Notes under the pieces: generated by a model | Databases searched by the model: none | Told to the model about the DNA's origin: nothing | Seen by the model: only the letters and a program-made list of their open reading frames with translations | Made by a program: the position numbers and the translations under genes | Shown: positions 14,002 to 16,994 of the stretch, piece after piece | Layout of the letters: each line of letters starts with the position of its first letter | Numbering within the stretch: position 1 is the first letter of the stretch | Assembly (NCBI GenBank): GCA_905221605.1 | Contig: CAJNDS010001483.1 | Span: 1 to 16,994 of the forward strand | DNA: 16,994 nt | Source: Symbiodinium natans | Lineage: Eukaryota > Sar > Dinophyceae > Suessiales > Symbiodiniaceae | Direction: 5' to 3'

Positions 14002-14074
14002 GTAAGCACAGCTGAGAACGCAAGCTCTCCAAGCGAGCTCTCCCTGTCACTGTCGCCCCACCCTAAACACTACA

Positions 14075-14160
14075 CCCCTAACTCTAACCCTAAACCCTAA
14101 ACCCTAAGCTAAACCCTAAACCCTAAACCCTAAAATCTGAACCCTAAACCCTGAACCCTT
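14075..14160 (-). repeat. CCCTAAA block
   Basis: Near-perfect CCCTAAA heptamers with a few variants. Confidence 0.9.
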
Positions 14161-14164
14161 TGTA

Positions 14165-14569
14165 GGGTTTATTTAGGGAGGGGGTTTCAAGGGAGATATG
14201 TGTCCCAAGGTTCCTAAACACTCCCCACTACTCCCTAAGGCTCCCTGAGCTCCTAAGGTTTCCTAGGTACTGAACCCTCATCTTTTCAGGACCCTACACT
14301 TAGGAGCCCAATAGGTGAACTTTAAACTTTTTGGGTATACTAAACCTCCTACTAAAAGAAAAGTTTAAAATTTTTTGGGCCAGGGGTATTGGGCAACTAA
14401 GTATACATCGAGTCCTTGAAGGTTGATGGGGAAGTCGAAGTAGGATGAGTTGTATGTAGGGGTTCGGAACCACCAAGCAAGGTGATATGAAGCTTTTTAG
14501 AGCTGGTGTGCTAAATCCTGAATCGTAAACCTTCAGTCCAAAGCCCTAAACCCTAAGCCTTACACCCTT
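14165..14569. other. AT-richer unique island
   Basis: About 400 bp largely lacking heptamers. It holds an inverted repeat TTTAAACTTTT (14321-14331) with AAAAGTTTAAA (14359-14369). A possible 25-bp microexon (14290-14314) lies between ATCTTTTCAG and GTGAAC; I would not call it without transcripts. Nothing else is supported. Confidence 0.5.
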
Positions 14570-14642
14570 AATCTTGGTGCCTCAGAGCCTTTCAGCGAAA
14601 CCCGAAGCACGCGGGTGCCCTCGAGCCTGCTCTCAGTGCAGG
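14570..14642 (+). CDS. Candidate exon
   Basis: One frame reads NLGASEPFSETRSTRVPSSL then LSVQG up to GGGTTTAGG, Ser/Thr-rich. Upstream it continues into CCCTAAA-derived codons. No family is recognised. Confidence 0.18.
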
Positions 14643-14823
14643 GGTTTAGGGATTCGGGTCCCTAAACCCTAAACCCTAAACCCTAAACCCCAAACCCGAA
14701 ACCCTAAACCCTAAACCTTATACCCTCAACCCTAAACCCTAAACCCTAAACCCTAAACCCTAAACCCTAAACCCTAAACCCTAAACCCTCAACCCTAAAC
14801 CCTAAACCCTAAACCCTAAGCCC
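14643..14823. repeat. Head-to-head junction and long CCCTAAA block
   Basis: A short TTTAGGG stretch turns over at about 14655 (GATTCGGGTCCCTAAA). More than 20 CCCTAAA heptamers then run to 14822 with few errors. Confidence 0.93.
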
Positions 14824-14848
14824 GTTTAGGGGGGGTGTGGGGTGCTTA

Positions 14849-14935
14849 AAGACCCAAGGCAGCGTCTCCTGGTGCAAGTCGGCCTTTGGCGCCTGGGCTA
14901 AGGTAGCGGCCGATGGCGCGGCTCTGGGTTTTAAG
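14849..14935 (+). CDS. Candidate internal exon
   Basis: After GCTTAAAG, the frame reads TQGSVSWCKSAFGAWAKVAA then DGAALGFK, and meets AAG|GTTTGA, an acceptable donor. Without splicing it stops at TGA 14939. The other frames have a stop by about 14910. No family is recognised. Confidence 0.3.
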
Positions 14936-14967
14936 GTTTGAGTTCTACTGTTGAGGGATCCTGAGAG

Positions 14968-15046
14968 GGGTTTAGGGTTTAGGGTTTAGGGTTTGGGGTT
15001 TAGGGGTTTAGGGGTTTAGGGTTCAGGGTTTGGGGTTTGTGGGCAG
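14968..15046 (+). repeat. TTTAGGG / TTTAGGGG block
   Basis: Heptamers with 8-bp TTTAGGGG variants in the middle. Confidence 0.92.
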
Positions 15047-15055
15047 GGTCACTAG

Positions 15056-15301
15056 ATTAGGGTTTTGCAAGGGGTAGATGGGCGGAACTGCCCGGTCAAG
15101 GCACCATATTTTGCCGTGGTCGGGCTCAGAGAACCCTGCAGAGTATCCTGGAGTGCCTACAATTCCCGCGGAGCTATCACTGGAGTGTCCGCCCTCATAA
15201 GAGCCTGCAAAGAAATTTTGCAGAGCACCCCCAGGAGGGACCCTTGTCAAGTACAATATGAGGGTTTTTCAGGGAATAAGATTATAGGTCCCTTCTAGGG
15301 G
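15056..15301 (+). CDS. 81-codon open frame in unique sequence
   Basis: Open from after TAG 15053 to TAG 15299 with no telomeric repeats inside. It includes GRNCPVKAPYFAVVGLREPC, RVSWSAYNSRGAITGVSALI and RACKEILQ. The first methionine-like start would be the TTG at 15065. The minus strand is open over nearly the same span (15023-15256), so coding strand and status are uncertain. No family is recognised. Confidence 0.25.
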
Positions 15302-15585
15302 GGGCCCCTCCTTGTACCCCTTGCCCCCGGAATGCCCATTTCAGAGAATCAGAGTACACCCGCAGCAAAGCAAGCGCGTCCTTTCCCCCCCCCCCCCCTC
15401 TCCCCTGCACACGCGACATAAGAAAACGCATTCCCAGCACCCGCAGCAAAAAAAGCAAGCGTCCGCAACAGAAAGGCAGTCTCAACATGCTTAAATTATG
15501 TGGGGTTACTGGGTCATTGTTGAAAATCATGTTGCATTTTCTATGACTACGTAAACCCAAGAAGGAACAGAAAGGATCATTCTAA
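15302..15585. other. Unique stretch with poly-C and a short duplication
   Basis: Poly-C run at 15385-15398. The sequence CACCCGCAGCAAA is present at 15357 and again at 15438, each followed by GCAAGCG, flanking the poly-C. Open frames here exist on both strands but are Pro/Gln- or Gly-rich readings of the C-runs. No gene is supported. Confidence 0.5.
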
Positions 15586-15597
15586 GTAGTACCCCAG

Positions 15598-15714
15598 CAA
15601 TGGTGCAATTCAAAGGTTGCGGGTTTGGAGGGTTGTGGGTCGAGGGCTGGGGGTCTATTGAAGTTCCGGCTGCCTCACTCCCACCCTGACCTTGAACTAA
15701 GGAAAACATCCTAA
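15598..15714 (+). CDS. Candidate exon
   Basis: After GTACCCCAG, a frame reads QWCNSKVAGLEGCGSRAGGL then LKFRLPHSHPDLELRKTS and TAA at 15712. A second frame with ATG (MVQFKGCGFGGLWVEGWGS) and a minus frame are also open, so the coding frame is uncertain. Confidence 0.2.
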   Translation, partial: QWCNSKVAGLEGCGSRAGGLLKFRLPHSHPDLELRKTS

Positions 15715-15757
15715 ACCCTAAGTAGGGTTTAGGGTTTACGGTTTAGGGTTTAGGGTC
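15705..15757. repeat. Tail-to-tail telomere-type junction
   Basis: CCTAAACCCTAAG turns directly into TAGGGTTTAGGG at about 15722, the opposite arrangement to the head-to-head junctions elsewhere. Confidence 0.85.
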
Positions 15758-15927
15758 TAGGTGGTTCAGCCCTAGCCGTTTTTTGGGAGGAGCCTGGCGT
15801 TTTTTGGGAGGAGCCTGGCAGGGAAGGAGGGCATCCGATTAGCGCAAGATTCTTTTGGGAATCTTCTGATGGTCTACCAATAGGGATTGTGTGCGCACTA
15901 AGTCCACCCAGAAACCTCAAATCCTAA
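15754..15927 (+). CDS. 57-codon open frame carrying an in-frame 21-bp duplication
   Basis: Open from after TAG 15751 to TAA 15925. It begins LGGSALA, then VFWEEPG twice in tandem, then REGGHPISARFFWESSDGLP and IGIVCALSPPRNLKS. The 21-bp duplication (15777-15797, 15798-15818) is exact and preserves the frame. There is no ATG, so it would be an exon joined after an AG in the TTTAGGG block upstream. No family is recognised. Confidence 0.28.
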   Translation, partial: GLGGSALAVFWEEPGVFWEEPGREGGHPISARFFWESSDGLPIGIVCALSPPRNLKS

Positions 15928-15949
15928 ACCCCAACCTTTAAAGCCTAAA

Positions 15950-16175
15950 CTGAAACCCTGAAACCCTGAAACCCTGAAACCCTAAATCCCTAAATCCCTA
16001 AATCCCTAAATCCCTAAATCCCTAAATCCCTAAATCCCTAGAACCCTAGAACCCTAGACCCTAAACTCCCTGGACCGCCCCTGAACCCCGAACCCTAAAA
16101 CCCTACACTCCTAGAATCCTAAACCGCCCCCTTCCCTTTGAACCCTAAACCCTAAACCCTAAAACCCTAGACTCC
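15950..16175 (-). repeat. 8-bp telomere-variant blocks: CCCTGAAA, CCCTAAAT, CCCTAGAA
   Basis: Three CCCTGAAA octamers, then about eight CCCTAAAT octamers (15981-16040), then CCCTAGAA and degenerate CCCTAAA. Each variant forms its own homogeneous run. Confidence 0.92.
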
Positions 16176-16282
16176 CCAGAAATCCGTAAAGGCAAAGCAA
16201 TTTCTTTTGTAGACGTGCGTTGCGTCTTCATGCGTGGCTTTGGACATGCGTGTTGGCGGGAGAGCGTGTGTCGGGCGTGTAG
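16176..16282. other. Unique GT-rich stretch
   Basis: Rich in GCGTG/GTGTG words, no telomeric repeats. A minus frame (16167-16349) is open but Thr/Arg-rich without features. Confidence 0.4.
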
Positions 16283-16510
16283 CGGTTCTGCGTGCATGTG
16301 TTTGAGGGTACCCAGCGGAGCTTGTTTTTGCGTTTGCTCGTGAAGACAACGGTGTCTATTATGGTGTCGCGGAGCTCACTGCTTCGCGGGCAGCCCGCTG
16401 GGTGCTATTGTGGCGAAGCTTTTCTCCTCTCACAGGCCCTCCCTAAACCCTATAGGCCCTATATAGGGCTTTCCTGTCTCCCTTCTCTTGTCCCAGCACG
16501 GCCAGATTAG
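16283..16510 (+). CDS. 75-codon open frame in unique sequence
   Basis: Open from after TAG 16280 to TAG 16508. Reading from GTG at 16292 it gives VHVFEGTQRSLFLRLLVKTT, with the first ATG at 16361 (MVSRSSLLRGQPAGCYCGEA). It then passes through one CCCTAAA-like unit and the palindrome CCCTATAGGCCCTATATAGG. There is no recognised domain. An exon is possible but unsupported. Confidence 0.2.
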   Translation, partial: RFCVHVFEGTQRSLFLRLLVKTTVSIMVSRSSLLRGQPAGCYCGEAFLLSQALPKPYRPYIGLSCLPSLVPARPD

Positions 16511-16626
16511 TGTTTCCAGCTCAACTTGAATTCCACGATGCTAAAGCTGCTATGGCTTAAACACACAGGTCACAAGGCGAGTCCTGCGTTGCTTGTCTTG
16601 AAGCAGTTTGAGACCTCGTCCATCCC

Positions 16627-16994
<368 letters not shown>

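Larger units (their letters stand above)
2119..16175. repeat. Domain of degenerate interstitial telomere-type repeats
   Basis: TTTAGGG on the + strand and CCCTAAA on the + strand alternate in dozens of short blocks across this whole stretch, with many variants (TTCAGGG, TTTGGGG, GCTTAGG, CCCTCAA, CCCTGAA, CCCTAAG). This is the telomere motif of plants and several algal and alveolate lineages. The blocks are interrupted by unique islands and change orientation repeatedly, so this is interstitial telomere-like sequence and not a terminal telomere. Confidence 0.95.

Noticed and set aside
2119-16175. A true chromosome-end telomere
   Set aside because: The repeats are degenerate, change orientation many times, are interrupted by unique DNA and do not reach a window end.

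Overview
The window looks like eukaryotic nuclear DNA from a repeat-dominated, probably subtelomeric or repeat-invaded region. The evidence is pervasive TTTAGGG/CCCTAAA heptamers on both strands, long satellite and microsatellite tracts, and no bacterial-style gene packing. TTTAGGG telomeres occur in land plants, many algae, dinoflagellates and coccidian apicomplexans. Small GC-rich exon-like islands with possible GC as well as GT donors, set among degenerate telomeric repeats, make me lean weakly toward an alveolate, with a dinoflagellate ahead of a coccidian. The sequence alone does not settle this.

Layout. Positions 1-2118 hold a higher-order satellite: arrays of a ~31-bp unit (core GCCCGGGCTCGTGATTTAGT) separated by five long inverted repeats of ~130-170 bp built from 9-bp CTTTGAAAT units. 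The 33-bp centre of the second inverted repeat is the exact reverse complement of the centre of repeats three to five. From 2119 to about 16175, degenerate telomere-type heptamers alternate in orientation many times and are interrupted by 50-300 bp unique islands. Within this lie a 9-bp TTTAGGAGG minisatellite (2721-2935), two AT microsatellites, a possible terminal-inverted-repeat element (5037-5411), GGGCCCGT minisatellites, a ~450-bp tandem duplication (5939-6860) whose second copy carries a short insertion with a 13-bp target-site-like duplication, a 9-bp GACCCCTAA minisatellite, and two low-complexity pyrimidine/purine triplet-like tracts. The window ends in a GA/GAGACA microsatellite.

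Genes. I cannot name a single gene. Many unique islands carry short open frames, mostly readable on the + strand and often bordered by AG and GT or GC dinucleotides. They could be exons, or exon relics, of one or more + strand genes whose introns are filled with telomere-like repeats. Short GC-rich islands are often open by chance, frequently in more than one frame, so each is a low-confidence candidate. At least two otherwise convincing islands contain in-frame stops, which suggests decay. No tRNA, rRNA, CRISPR array or bacterial operon was seen.
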